This document shows, piece after piece, positions 9,844 through 18,922 of a stretch of DNA of 64,000 nt (position 1 is its first letter; every line of letters begins with the position of its first letter). Below the pieces are notes generated by a model. The model did not search any database, had not been told where the DNA came from, and saw only the letters and a program-made list of their open reading frames with translations. The translations under genes were made by a program, and so were the position numbers. The DNA is from Mesostigma viride (taxonomy: Eukaryota > Streptophyta > Mesostigmatophyceae > Mesostigmatales > Mesostigmataceae): NCBI GenBank assembly GCA_009746045.1, contig RPFO01002024.1, positions 53,697 to 117,696 of the forward strand, given 5' to 3'.

Positions 9844-10559
9844 TCCGCCTCGCTCGGCCCGGGCGCGAGCGAGTAGGGGTGCCGGATCTCGATGCTGTCG
9901 TCGAACGTCAGTTCGATGCCGGACGAAAGGCACACGTCGTGCGCGACGAGCACCTTCTCCAGGCAACACCCGGGCGTGGCGGGCGTCTGGAAGAGATGGA
10001 GACGCTTACGGTGCTCGGGGAAGTACTTCCCGTAGGACACGAGTTGGCCGACGCCTTCCATCCACCGCTGGAACCCCTTGACCTCCACGATGAGCTTTTG
10101 GGTGGGACAGAAGATGTCGATGAGGCCGGCGGGGCACTTGAACTCCCGAATCCCGCCGAGACGTTCCGCCAGGTCCTCCTGGATCGTGGTTTCGGACAAG
10201 AACGGACGCCGGTCCTCGTTCTTGACGTCGCCACCGTCGCGGAGTTCCGCGGAACTGCGCAGGGCCTCCAGGCACTTTCGGGTCACGAAGATGACGCTCG
10301 TCGGCCGCCCTTTCTTGCCGCGTCTCACGGTCGAGCGGAAGTCGACGCCTTCCTGAAACTTTTCCGCCAAGGCGTCCTTGAGCCGCGATTTCCCCACCCG
10401 CCCGATGTGCAGCTCCTTCATCATCGCGTCCGTCACGGAAATGAATTCGTCCTCTTGCTCCATCTTTACCGAATAAAACACGATTCTTTGCCCGTTGTAA
10501 CCGAGCGTACCCTTTCCGTCCGCCAATTCCCGACGCGAGTTCCCGGACTCGTCCGCCAT
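9834..10559 (-). CDS. KilA/AntA-like DNA-binding plus PD-(D/E)XK-like nuclease-type protein
   Basis: A 241-aa protein from the ATG at 10559. Residues ~30-95 (ISVTDAMMKEL ... GVDFRSTVRRGKKGRP ... TRKCLEALR) match the pattern of phage AntA / poxvirus-type MSV199 and KilA-N-like domains, with a GxDF and a GRP turn before a terminal helix. Residues ~140-195 contain an I-D-I-F strand, then VEVKGFQRWMEGVGQLVSYGKYFP. Its D...E-V-K spacing resembles the restriction-endonuclease-like fold. This two-domain layout is a recurring giant-virus family. Whether it cuts DNA is unknown. It is divergent from the protease gene starting at 10586 and shares that 26-nt promoter gap. Confidence 0.65.
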   Translation of the reverse strand: MADESGNSRRELADGKGTLGYNGQRIVFYSVKMEQEDEFISVTDAMMKELHIGRVGKSRLKDALAEKFQEGVDFRSTVRRGKKGRPTSVIFVTRKCLEALRSSAELRDGGDVKNEDRRPFLSETTIQEDLAERLGGIREFKCPAGLIDIFCPTQKLIVEVKGFQRWMEGVGQLVSYGKYFPEHRKRLHLFQTPATPGCCLEKVLVAHDVCLSSGIELTFDDSIEIRHPYSLAPGPSEADHN

Positions 10560-10585
10560 TATTTCTCCGCTCAATGTAGCCGATC

Positions 10586-12355
10586 ATGAGACACCCCACG
10601 TGCATCGCGCCGGCGTGCGTGAACGTGGACGGGAAGTGCTTCAAGCCCATTTCGAAGTACATGGACGAACGGATCTACGGTCCTTACGGATCGGGACGCA
10701 AAAAGGTCGCCAAACTCGCGAACGAGGAAAAGTGCCGTCTGGTCCGGAAGTTCGGCGACCACTTCGACAGACGAGTCACCCCCGACAGCTGCGTGGCCCT
10801 CTCGCACACGGAACTGGTGAAGGGGGTCCAGATGAACCGGTGGAAGCACCTGTCCGGCCTGCTGAAAGACGCGTACCCGGATAAATCGTGGCTGCGGTCG
10901 ATCGCGGATATCGAGAAGTCCGAGGGCGGGTTCGTCCCCATGCAGGAAGCCATCCACCAGGCGTTTTTCGAGGAAGAGTTTCCGTACCCGGTCGCGATCC
11001 GCGTGAACAAGAAGAACGTCTCGTTGAAGGACGGCTCCGTGCCTTACGCGTACACGACCGGGTTCGACGTCATTTACCTAAACCGGCCGGTGGTCGACAA
11101 CTTGGTCCGAACGCTGCACGGCTATCACCACGCGTCGGGGAAGGGTCGCGCGGAGTTCGCCCTCGGCCCGACGAGGGGGGCGATCATCACCGCCGCCGGA
11201 GTCCCGCTCACCTTGTTCACGCCCCTCGCGGCCGTCGCGGCCGTACTCGTGCACGAGTACATCCACGTGGTGCACGCTCACTGCCGTCGTCTCCGCGCGC
11301 GCGACACGATCACCAGAGCCGGCCACGGCCGCGTCTTCCGCCGCATGGCGAACCTGTTCACGGGGACCTCGTATGCCAAAGCGAGACTCAACGAGGAAGA
11401 AGACGTCACGTACGTGGACGGATACCCGGACGACGACACTCCGATCGTCGAGGCGCCGGACCTAAAGCCGGACGAGGTGGAGGAGATGAGGGCGACGCTC
11501 CACCCGGACGCGTACCCGAACCAGCAGAGCATCCAAAACGCGCTGAAAAACTTGATGCGCAAGAGCCAGAACGACGGCGACAACTACATGGACATCCGGT
11601 TCGACACGAAGAAGAAGGCGGTGAAGATCGTGCACGGACGCAGGATCGCGGGCCCCATGTACATCGTGGCCATCCTCGTCAACGGCAAGTTGGCCGAGGA
11701 GTACCGCGTCGCGCCGAAGCGGAGAATCATCAGCGCGAGGAACATCGTCGATTTTCTGCACCGGCGCAACGAGGAGTTCCCCGTCGCCCTCGCGACCGCG
11801 CTGAAAGTCCGGCACCTCCGCACGCCGAACAGCGATCACCTGCGAGCCTCCGCGCGCGAGTCGTTCACCCTCTCCAAGATGGACGAGGTGGAAAGCATGC
11901 GACGGGGCAAGTACCCCATGCACACGCTGGACGATTCGTCCAAAGAGTTCCGCGCGCGAGTCGAGGCTCGGAAGGTGATCTACCGCGCTATCGAGAACGG
12001 GCGAAAGTTCGGCGACAACAACTTGCTCGTGGAGGTGAGGGAAGACGGCGTCGACGTGACGAGCCGTCGCGTGGATCCGAAAGAACCGTACATCATCGAT
12101 TACCAAGGGATCCACGACGACTACCCCGTCGAAATGCGTCCGGGCACCGAGCACGCGACCGTGAGCTTTATCCTAGACCTCCTCTATCACACGTACCCCA
12201 AGTCGCTAGACAACGTGCGACAGACGAACCCGACGTTCGACACGGACGAGTACGACGGCACGCTGCTCACTATGGGCGTCGACGATTTTCCGGACACCGA
12301 CGAATTGGATCGACACTTTGGGATAGGCGAATATGACAAAATGCGAGTTTATTAG
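10586..12355 (+). CDS. SprT/WLM-like zinc metalloprotease domain protein
   Basis: A 589-aa protein. H223-E-Y-I-H227 is a zincin HExxH motif in a hydrophobic helix, and H247 in AGHGRVF lies 20 residues on. This is the third-ligand arrangement of SprT/Spartan and WLM peptidases, which cut proteins crosslinked to DNA. The N-terminal ~200 residues and the C-terminal ~330 residues are not recognised and make it much longer than bacterial SprT. A role in removing DNA-bound proteins during viral replication is inference from the family. The last 4 bases overlap the convergent gene at 12352. Confidence 0.65.
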   Translation: MRHPTCIAPACVNVDGKCFKPISKYMDERIYGPYGSGRKKVAKLANEEKCRLVRKFGDHFDRRVTPDSCVALSHTELVKGVQMNRWKHLSGLLKDAYPDKSWLRSIADIEKSEGGFVPMQEAIHQAFFEEEFPYPVAIRVNKKNVSLKDGSVPYAYTTGFDVIYLNRPVVDNLVRTLHGYHHASGKGRAEFALGPTRGAIITAAGVPLTLFTPLAAVAAVLVHEYIHVVHAHCRRLRARDTITRAGHGRVFRRMANLFTGTSYAKARLNEEEDVTYVDGYPDDDTPIVEAPDLKPDEVEEMRATLHPDAYPNQQSIQNALKNLMRKSQNDGDNYMDIRFDTKKKAVKIVHGRRIAGPMYIVAILVNGKLAEEYRVAPKRRIISARNIVDFLHRRNEEFPVALATALKVRHLRTPNSDHLRASARESFTLSKMDEVESMRRGKYPMHTLDDSSKEFRARVEARKVIYRAIENGRKFGDNNLLVEVREDGVDVTSRRVDPKEPYIIDYQGIHDDYPVEMRPGTEHATVSFILDLLYHTYPKSLDNVRQTNPTFDTDEYDGTLLTMGVDDFPDTDELDRHFGIGEYDKMRVY

Positions 12356-12360
12356 AATAA
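12349..12360. terminator. TTATT-AG-AATAA palindrome at a convergent gene end
   Basis: A perfect 5-bp inverted repeat with a 2-nt spacer, located where genes 10586-12355 and 12352-13377 run into each other. Similar TTTATT..AATAAA palindromes occur at other gene ends, so a shared bidirectional transcript-end or poly(A) signal is plausible. Confidence 0.45.
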
Positions 12361-13377
12361 GAAACCGTTCCACAACACGGGGAGTCTTTTCAACAGCTCT
12401 CGCTTCTCCCCCTCCGTCGGTTCTCGGACGCGCGCCGAGTCCAACGCGGCCCGGGACTTCGCCATCACCACCCACGACGGACCGGTCCACGCCACGATCT
12501 CCGTCGCTTCATCGCCGACCTCGACCGCGACGCCCCCCATCACGTGATACGTCCCCGAAGGGACTTGGACGCACCCGGAAGGCCCCATGACCGCGACGCT
12601 CGCGAACCCGCGATCCTTCGCCATGTCCAGGTCGGCGTACACGTTATCGCCCGTCCCGTACGCCACCATCAGGAAATGAGACTTGGACGCCGCCCGCGTC
12701 CTGGACAACGCGACGTGCGCGACGTCCGATTCGACGCAAAGACACGCCCCCTCCTCGACGGACATGTCGATCGCGTTCGTCGAATCGACGGTCCCCATCA
12801 AGTCGAGGACGTCCACGCCCTTGCCCCAGTACACCGCCTTGGGCCCGCGCAGGAACAGGCGCCCCGAGGTGGCCGTCAACAAGCCCGAGAAGGGGCGTTC
12901 GAACCACTCCTGTTCGACCCTGCACCTGTTGAACGCGTAACGGGCGGCCGACCGATCGGGGAACACGGCCAACACGGCGCACGGATACGACACGAGCCAG
13001 CGACGCGCGTGGAGCAGCGCCAGGACGACGGCGTATTCGTAGTAATACACGCCGGACGTCGGTACTTTGGTCGACGCGGCGTCGAGGACGACGATGTCGA
13101 TCCCCGGATGATGCTTGAGGAAGGCGGCGACGTGGCGCCAGTGAAGCTTGACGGTGCGGAGATCGCGAGGGTACTCGTGTCCGATGTTGCCGAGATCGAG
13201 CCGCGCGCCCCATCGCCCCAACTCCGCGTTCGTGTCGTCCTTCACGGCGATTCGCACGGCGGACAGTTCCCGCCCCGCGTCCCACCCCGGAAGCAAGGCC
13301 TCGCGGATCATCTCCGGACACGGGTACATGGCTTTTCGCATAATGTCCAAAAACCAAATGTCCTCATTTGAGGACAT
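12352..13377 (-). CDS. Viral protein of unknown function
   Basis: A 341-aa protein. The ATG at 13377 lies inside a 22-nt palindrome (13356-13377) whose other copy is at 15061, so the first seven residues are encoded by repeat sequence. A start at 13344 (MRKAMYP) or later is therefore possible. The protein has a balanced globular composition, with a central hydrophobic segment (YYYEYAVVLALLHARRWLVSYPCAVLAVF) and a Gly/Val-rich C-terminal third. I see no catalytic motif and recognise no family. The palindrome at its 5' end also marks the edge of an AT-rich insertion, which may have replaced the native promoter. Confidence 0.6.
   Translation of the reverse strand: MSSNEDIWFLDIMRKAMYPCPEMIREALLPGWDAGRELSAVRIAVKDDTNAELGRWGARLDLGNIGHEYPRDLRTVKLHWRHVAAFLKHHPGIDIVVLDAASTKVPTSGVYYYEYAVVLALLHARRWLVSYPCAVLAVFPDRSAARYAFNRCRVEQEWFERPFSGLLTATSGRLFLRGPKAVYWGKGVDVLDLMGTVDSTNAIDMSVEEGACLCVESDVAHVALSRTRAASKSHFLMVAYGTGDNVYADLDMAKDRGFASVAVMGPSGCVQVPSGTYHVMGGVAVEVGDEATEIVAWTGPSWVVMAKSRAALDSARVREPTEGEKRELLKRLPVLWNGFLF
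13356..13377. repeat. 22-nt palindrome AAATGTCCTCATTTGAGGACAT, left copy
   Basis: The core ATGTCCTCA-TT-TGAGGACAT is self-complementary except at its centre. An identical 22-mer occurs at 15061-15082. The two copies bracket about 1.68 kb of AT-rich sequence unlike the GC-rich viral genes on either side. Confidence 0.8.
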
Positions 13378-13382
13378 AGTCC

Positions 13383-15060
13383 TCGTTTGAGACGGGGGGG
13401 GTCAGGGGCGCGGTTTTGGCGCCAAATTTGGTCCTAGGGTCACTTGGTGGGTTTTGGCGCGAAACTGGGATAGGTACTGAGCGCGCCAAGCCCCTGGGGT
13501 CGACAGGGGTCGACCGTACCTGGAAAATATGAGGCGACGAAAAGTACCTACAATAGCAAGAACATCGCAATGCAATCGAGTGTTTTGTCGAGTGGCGGCT
13601 ATGGGGTCGTGCCAGTTCCGAGGCTTGCCTGAATGTTATAGGGCATTATTTTGCCCCGGACGAAGACAGCATTTTAGATCGTCATCTAGTGATTTCGAAG
13701 ATGCTATTCTTCACGTGCAGGTGCTTTGTATATGTCGAAAATTTTGTTCATGAACGGATTTTGGCATTGTTGAAGAAAATCTGAGAGCTACGTAGATCGC
13801 ATGATAGGTCAGTTCGCAGTTCGGTTTTACAATTTCTTTTTCCGCCCAGGCGCTGCGGATATCGCGAGTATGGGTTATGGTACGCTTCTGGGCTTATGGG
13901 CGACATGGGGAGAAGAGGGACCTGGGCAGTTGCATGCGTCAAAGAGTCTCTATTTTTTCGTCGTGATGTCGCAGTCGCGCCTGGCGAAAACCAGGGCGAG
14001 CGCGAGCCATATTTTTCTTTTGCCGCAAGGCTTGGTGCTTCCCACGCGTCACCGTCCTTTAATATATATTTCTTGAGCTGGCCCGCGCAGCTGGCGGCCT
14101 GGGCGCACGTAAAGAACAAGGATCCGGCTGTCATTCTCAACCGCATCCTTCTAAGTAAGCGTGTTAAGCGGATTGTAACCTATAACTCCCGCAGACGTGA
14201 TAATTCCGGTTGCTTTCAATGCCCAACTTCGTGGTTTTGATTACGTTTATGTCCGGGGGATAACGGAAGTTTGCTGGGCGGTACTTTCTTTTCCCGTTGC
14301 GTCACTGAAAAGGTAAACGGCCTTGCGTTATCAAAACAGCAGCAAGTAGAAGTCGCTGTGCTTAATTGCGATGTGGTAGTTTGATTCATCACATATACTG
14401 CCTTGTTGCTGAGAAGTTTTTCAAGGCTTGCTGGTATGTTGCCCATATGTTTCTAATGCTTCAACTCATGTCCAAGTGATCAAGACTGGCTTGGAAACTT
14501 GAGCTTGTCATGTTTACATTGTGCTTGTGTTACAACTTGTGCCTCTTTGCAGTATATGTTTCATATATAACGTAAGGGTTCAACATGATGGTTTAGCACC
14601 GTGGTGGCAGCCAAGCCTCTACTAACGATCATGGACCTAACCTTGGCAAGTATTTGCATCATATTTCACTCTTTGGACTGAGCTAGCTTTACACCTGCTG
14701 TTTGGCCTGCACCAGGGTCCCTGGCTGCCAGTTCATTTTGTGCCCCCCCCTGGCAGGCTGCAGGGTCTAGGACTGCGAGGGTGTAACATAGACATGTTGT
14801 GGGCACCATGGGTGCATTTTCAGGACCAGCCATGACCTGGCCATGCCTTCTTTCTTGGCATATTGTTGACTTGAGTGCTATTTGGTCACTCGCGTAGCGA
14901 CCCCCTTGCATTCATAAATCGTAAACAATTATACAATGAGCATATTTCATGGATGTTAAGCATTGCAACTCTTGAACATATCATAAATGAACATGGTTCC
15001 ATGCCGTACCCGTGGATGTGTTGACATGTGTTAGTTATTACAAATGGTATCCATGCTAGA
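13383..15060. other. AT-rich interruption of the viral block, no gene recognised
   Basis: The GC content drops abruptly after 13390 and returns at about 15100. Short open frames exist on both strands (up to ~130 codons), but none has a recognisable motif, a start context like the viral genes, or consistent composition. A palindrome pair brackets the segment. It is probably a non-autonomous mobile element or host sequence; no transposase, LTR pair or tRNA is visible. Confidence 0.5.
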
Positions 15061-15082
15061 AAATGTCCTCATTTGAGGACAT
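15061..15082. repeat. 22-nt palindrome AAATGTCCTCATTTGAGGACAT, right copy
   Basis: Identical to the copy at 13356-13377. GC-rich viral sequence resumes within about 20 bases. The pair could be a target-site duplication of palindromic sequence, the element's own termini, or a repeated viral regulatory site. Confidence 0.8.
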
Positions 15083-15093
15083 TTTCTTGGTGA

Positions 15094-15243
15094 TTAGACA
15101 ATAAGGGGCCACATCTCCGACATGGACGCCTTGGAGGCGAGACTCCACATGGCGGCGTCGCCCACGCCCTCGTCGACGACGATCTGCATGATCTGGCGGC
15201 GCACCTCGAAGGGGAGAAGGTCGAAATCCCCCAGCCCCGTCAT
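15094..15243 (-). CDS. Short F-box-like protein
   Basis: A 49-aa reading frame, ATG at 15243 and stop at 15094. It contains LLPFEVRRQIMQIV, then LASKASMSEMWP after a short loop. This is the L-P-x-E-[VI]-x-x-x-I-[LM] plus [LA]-[AS]-x-x-S pattern of an F-box. F-box proteins recruit SCF ubiquitin ligases and are abundant in giant viruses, usually with ankyrin repeats; here only the box is present. The stop lies 12 bases from the palindrome at 15082, so the gene may have been cut short by the insertion. It runs in line with the next gene (start 16287), which ends at 15250, 7 bases before this ATG. Confidence 0.45.
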   Translation of the reverse strand: MTGLGDFDLLPFEVRRQIMQIVVDEGVGDAAMWSLASKASMSEMWPLIV

Positions 15244-15249
15244 GGCGCC

Positions 15250-16287
15250 TCAGGAGGGGAGGAGGGAAAGGATGCGGTCCGTGGCTGCGGGGGCGTCGAA
15301 GGCCGGCCTCGCGAAATCATATAGCGGAGTCTCGTCGGTTCGAACGACACCTTGGTCCTTCATCATCCGCTCGAGCGCCGTCGTGTCGGAATCGTCCACC
15401 ATCGAACCGTCGACGGGGGGGGGATCCGACGGATAAAACGTGATCTCGTCGAGTTTCGGATCGTTCAGATCCGTACCCTGGCCGGGCACTCCGGCCACCT
15501 TGGTGGTCCCCGGGAGTATGCCGACCACCGGCAATCCGAGTTCCTTCCGTATGGTGTTCTGCAACGCCTCGTTGTTGGCGTCACAGTTGACGCCACGAAG
15601 CCGTTTTTGCTTGCACAGGGACATGTACGCCGACGTCTTGGCCTCCTCGCCTTCCGGAACCTTCTTCGAAGCCACCCCGGTCTTCCAATCTTGAACGAAT
15701 CGCCCCCTCAATTCCCGCTCTTTTTCGTTGAACTCGCTCACCGTCTTGAATCTCGCCATGATCTGTGTCAATCGGAGACCGTTGATCAGCCCCCTCATCT
15801 CGGGCGCGCACGGCGGCGTCTGGCTCGTGCAAGGGTGCGAACCGACCCCCCTGGCCAAAATCTGTTCCGCGGTGGGAACGGGGTACCCCGCCGCGACACG
15901 CACGGCCCAATAATCCGCGGCGTCGGCGACGTTCTTGATCTCCTTTCCCTCGACGACGCCCTCCGCGATCCTGCCCATGACGTCCAGCACGCGTTCGCCG
16001 CACGGCGCGGCGTCGTCGCATTCCGACAACTGCATGCGCAAGGCGACCTCCTGCGGCGACGGCATCTCCAGCTTCCCGCTCTCCCTCGCCTTGGCGGAGA
16101 CCTGGTCCACCCAAAATTTCACCTGCTCGTCATCCCCCGACGGTGTCGAGGCCGCCGCCGTCGAGGCCGGCGCCGTCGGCGCGGCTTCGTCCGTCGAATC
16201 CCGCATCATCCACCTCGTGAACGCCAGCGACCCGACGATGGCCGCCACGAACGCGATCAGTATCGCCCAAGCGACCCCGTCCATCAT
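15250..16287 (-). CDS. Viral single-anchor membrane protein, cysteine-containing
   Basis: A 345-aa protein with tandem ATGs at 16287 and 16284. Residues 5-26 form a transmembrane anchor (WAILIAFVAAIVGSLAFTRWMM). Then come a Thr/Ala/Ser-rich linker and a soluble domain with paired cysteines (C-DDAAP-C, C-TSQTPP-C, C-K...C-D), suggesting disulphides as in virion membrane proteins. I recognise no family. The gene ends 7 bases before the F-box-like gene and begins about 25 bases downstream of the end of the DUF5767-like gene; all three are read on the minus strand. Confidence 0.6.
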   Translation of the reverse strand: MMDGVAWAILIAFVAAIVGSLAFTRWMMRDSTDEAAPTAPASTAAASTPSGDDEQVKFWVDQVSAKARESGKLEMPSPQEVALRMQLSECDDAAPCGERVLDVMGRIAEGVVEGKEIKNVADAADYWAVRVAAGYPVPTAEQILARGVGSHPCTSQTPPCAPEMRGLINGLRLTQIMARFKTVSEFNEKERELRGRFVQDWKTGVASKKVPEGEEAKTSAYMSLCKQKRLRGVNCDANNEALQNTIRKELGLPVVGILPGTTKVAGVPGQGTDLNDPKLDEITFYPSDPPPVDGSMVDDSDTTALERMMKDQGVVRTDETPLYDFARPAFDAPAATDRILSLLPS

Positions 16288-16311
16288 AGCGTAGACGGAG
16301 ATTTAATTCCT

Positions 16312-17573
16312 TCAAAGGTCCATCTCCACTTTCGTCAGGTCGACCTCGGGCGCCTTCTTCTTCCGCGGCGCCCTCTTCTTCTTCGTCGCGCCGTCGAGCT
16401 GCACGGTGCGGACGTCGGCGCTCTCCCCCATGACGCTCCCGTTAACGCTGTCGTCGTCGAATTTGCCGTCCAGCGTCTCCACGATGATGGCCGCCGAGGG
16501 GCGCGAGGAACTGAGCGTGTCCTCGACGATGCGGTCCAGCGACGTGAGCGGCGGCGCGTGCGCCCTCGCTCGCGCCCCGTCCATCATGCCCCCCATGTCG
16601 AACCCGGCTCCCATCGGCCCTCTCATGACGTACGGCTCCCGTCCGCCCTGACCGGAACCGGACGGAGCGACGGATACGGGGACGGGGACGGGCGGCGGGG
16701 GCGGCGGCGCGGAGGAGCCGGGGTCCATGCTGTTCTTCATCATGACCTTGAGGAGGGACTTCATGAGCTCCGGGTCCTGCTTGGCGATCTCCGACATGGA
16801 CGGCAGCCCGGCGCGCGTGAAGCTCGCGGTCATATGGAACATGAGCGCCGATCCGCCGACCATCAATATGAGTTCCACCTCTGGCGCCATCGCCACCTTC
16901 CCGCGATGCTTGTCGTACAGCCGCTCGAACACGTTGTCGTAATCGCCGATATTGGCCATGACGCTCTCGGACCACCCGTCCAGTTTCAGTCCGATGGGGT
17001 CGTACCGGTTGTTCATGAACTGCACGGCGCTCGTCCCGGCGACCAGGATCTGCCGCATCATGTTCACCGCGTTGCGGCACTCGGCCGCCCGCTCGATCTT
17101 CGAGTACTCGAACCGCATCTCGTCCAGGTCCGACCGCATGTCGAACTGAGGGACCTCGAACCCCCTCTCCTTGAGCCGGTGTAGCCGGTGGAGGAGGTCG
17201 GTCTTCTCCTTGAAGATCTCCTCGCGCGTCGGCTTCGGCTCGGAAGAACGCGGGGGCGCGTCGTCGCCGGCGCCTCCTTCGTCGTCGAAGTCCCCGTCCT
17301 CGCCCCCGAAGTCATCGAAAGCGAACGAAGCGTCGTCCTCCGCACCCATCGAAGCCGCGGGAACGGGCGGGGGCGCGAACGGGGACCTGGCCTTGCGCGG
17401 GTTCGCCAGCATCTCGAAGAGCTCGTCGCCCCCGCCCCTCCCCCCCCCCCCCCCCCTCCGCTCTTGTCGACGTGTCGCGCGCTCGGCGGCTCGGGCTTGC
17501 GATACCCTCCCTTCACGACCGGCGCGTCCTCGTCATCCTCGACGATGTCCACTCCCATGAAACGCGCCGACAT
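16312..17573 (-). CDS. DUF5767-like giant-virus protein, frame broken in a C17 run
   Basis: The core (about 16640-17230) carries KTDLLHRLHRLKERGFEVP, a SDLDEM..EY segment, KLDGWSESVMANIGDYD and a MAPEVELILMVGGSALMFH block. These are hallmarks, from memory, of the DUF5767 family shared by several giant-virus groups and probably virion-associated. The frame through this core starts at 17412. A 17-base C run at 17440-17456 separates it from an in-phase-shifted N-terminus starting with the ATG at 17573, which has a TATAC motif 9 bases upstream. The N-terminus ends in a Gly run encoded by the homopolymer. The gene is therefore given across the run. The C-terminal 60 residues are Lys/Arg-rich. Confidence 0.75.
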
Positions 17574-17657
17574 GGACTCCGTATAGGACTCCGCGCACAT
17601 AACTTTGACTTCGCCTCGAACGCGCCTCCCAAAAAAAACGCCGCCTACTCGTATACC

Positions 17658-18449
17658 ATGAGCGCGGTCTTATTGGCCCTCTTCTCGGTGGGATCCGCGA
17701 TGCTCGTGTTCCACCTGGCCACGCGACGCGACGACGTCTCGTCGCCGCCGCCGCCTCGCCCCCAACCCCCCTCCGATACCACGCCCGCGCACGGGGACGT
17801 CCTCGTGCCCCCGGCGCGCCCCGCTCGCCCCGCGCCGCCGTCCCGGGACGAGATCGAGGCGGACGAGTCCCGCAACGCCCGTCAGCGCGACGTCCTATTC
17901 GCGCAACTGCGAATCCTGGACGTCCCACGCGAGATCCGCCTGTCCACCGTCCTCGTGAAACGGCCCGACGACTTCGGCCGCATGAAGGACGTCGACGAGA
18001 TCAGCGAGGCCGAGTGCAAGCTCCCCGAGTCCGAGCTGGCGCGGCGGATGAGCGGCAAGGTCGGCAAGACGTACCGTCTGGGCCCCTTCCACGTCGCCTT
18101 CAACGACACGGACTCGGCCTTCTCGGTTGTCCAAGCGATCCCCGACGACGCGTTCCCCGACCCGACCTCGATCCCCATGTCGTCGATCAAGTACGCGTCC
18201 GTCCCCCACAAGACCTACTCCCGGTCCGACATCGACGCGCTGATGGGTAACCTGCGACGACAGGCCGGGCCGACGGCCACGAACAAGGACTACGGGATCG
18301 CGCACGGGGAGGTCGGTCTGGCGCTCTTCGAGTCCGTCGACGCGCGGGTCGTGGAGAACAGGGTCCGCGGGACGACGACGAGGCGGAAATTGTACGTGTT
18401 TCGAGCGGACGTCGCGCAACCCGCGGACGCCCCCATCGAGGATCGCTAA
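17658..18449 (+). CDS. Viral membrane-anchored protein with Pro-rich linker
   Basis: A 263-aa protein from the ATG at 17658, preceded by CTCGTATACC, which supports this start. Residues 3-22 are a hydrophobic anchor (VLLALFSVGSAMLVFHLA), residues 30-65 a Pro-rich linker, and the rest a charged alpha/beta domain with several conserved-looking Arg/Asp segments. No family is recognised. The gene diverges from the DUF5767-like gene; both have TATAC close to the ATG. Confidence 0.6.
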   Translation: MSAVLLALFSVGSAMLVFHLATRRDDVSSPPPPRPQPPSDTTPAHGDVLVPPARPARPAPPSRDEIEADESRNARQRDVLFAQLRILDVPREIRLSTVLVKRPDDFGRMKDVDEISEAECKLPESELARRMSGKVGKTYRLGPFHVAFNDTDSAFSVVQAIPDDAFPDPTSIPMSSIKYASVPHKTYSRSDIDALMGNLRRQAGPTATNKDYGIAHGEVGLALFESVDARVVENRVRGTTTRRKLYVFRADVAQPADAPIEDR

Positions 18450-18476
18450 AAAAAAACGCGCGTTCCCATTATACAC

Positions 18477-18875
18477 ATGCCGTCGACGAACGTGTACTGC
18501 GGGGCCTCGCGCGTCCCGAGAGGGAAGAGGAGAGGGTCCCAGGGCCAGTGCAGCCGGGCCGGGCAGGTCCGATACTACGGCCGCAAGCGGATCAATAAGG
18601 AGGAATACGCGGACTATCTGTCGAGTTTATTCCACAAACGCAAGGCGGCGGGGACGCGGAGAGCGACTGCGACGGGACCGACGTCTAGACGGAAGTCGCG
18701 GACGGCCGCGGCGCCCGAGCGATTCAGCGCGATCGCGAGACGTCTGTTTCCGAACGGCATGCCCCCCACCCCGCCGCGGAGTGTCGGGAGCGCGGGCAGC
18801 GGCCGCCGGCCCATGACGTCGGCCACCCTATCTAGCGTGAACAGGGCTCTACCGCCCCCGAGGTACTCGACATAG
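18477..18875 (+). CDS. Small basic viral protein with YCG...GQ-RYYG motif
   Basis: A 132-aa, strongly basic protein (many Arg/Lys/Ser). It begins with NVYCGASRVPRGKRRGS, followed by C-S-R-A-GQVRYYGRKRI. This N-terminal pattern (YCG, basic turn, G-x-x-x-x-C, Gly, then RYYG-x-[KR]-x-I) recurs in short giant-virus proteins of unknown role. Basic charge and small size suggest nucleic-acid or virion-core binding, which is inference. ATTATACAC lies immediately before the ATG, and only a 27-nt gap with an A9 run separates it from the gene upstream. Confidence 0.6.
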   Translation: MPSTNVYCGASRVPRGKRRGSQGQCSRAGQVRYYGRKRINKEEYADYLSSLFHKRKAAGTRRATATGPTSRRKSRTAAAPERFSAIARRLFPNGMPPTPPRSVGSAGSGRRPMTSATLSSVNRALPPPRYST

Positions 18876-18922
18876 AGAGAGAGGGAGAGAGAGGGGACAA
18901 GCGTTTATTGATCGATTGATAG

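Noticed and set aside
7825-9969. 714-codon minus-strand open frame
   Set aside because: Arg/His/Val-rich antisense shadow of the 2OG oxygenase and membrane-protein genes; no start context or motif, and it crosses two unrelated plus-strand genes.
8676-10589. 637-codon plus-strand frame
   Set aside because: A frame-shifted shadow of 8509-9843 and antisense to 9834-10559; composition is Arg/Gly-rich as expected for GC-rich off-frame reading.
15352-17184. 610-codon plus-strand frame
   Set aside because: Antisense shadow of the membrane protein and DUF5767-like genes; His/Arg/Asp-rich without motifs.
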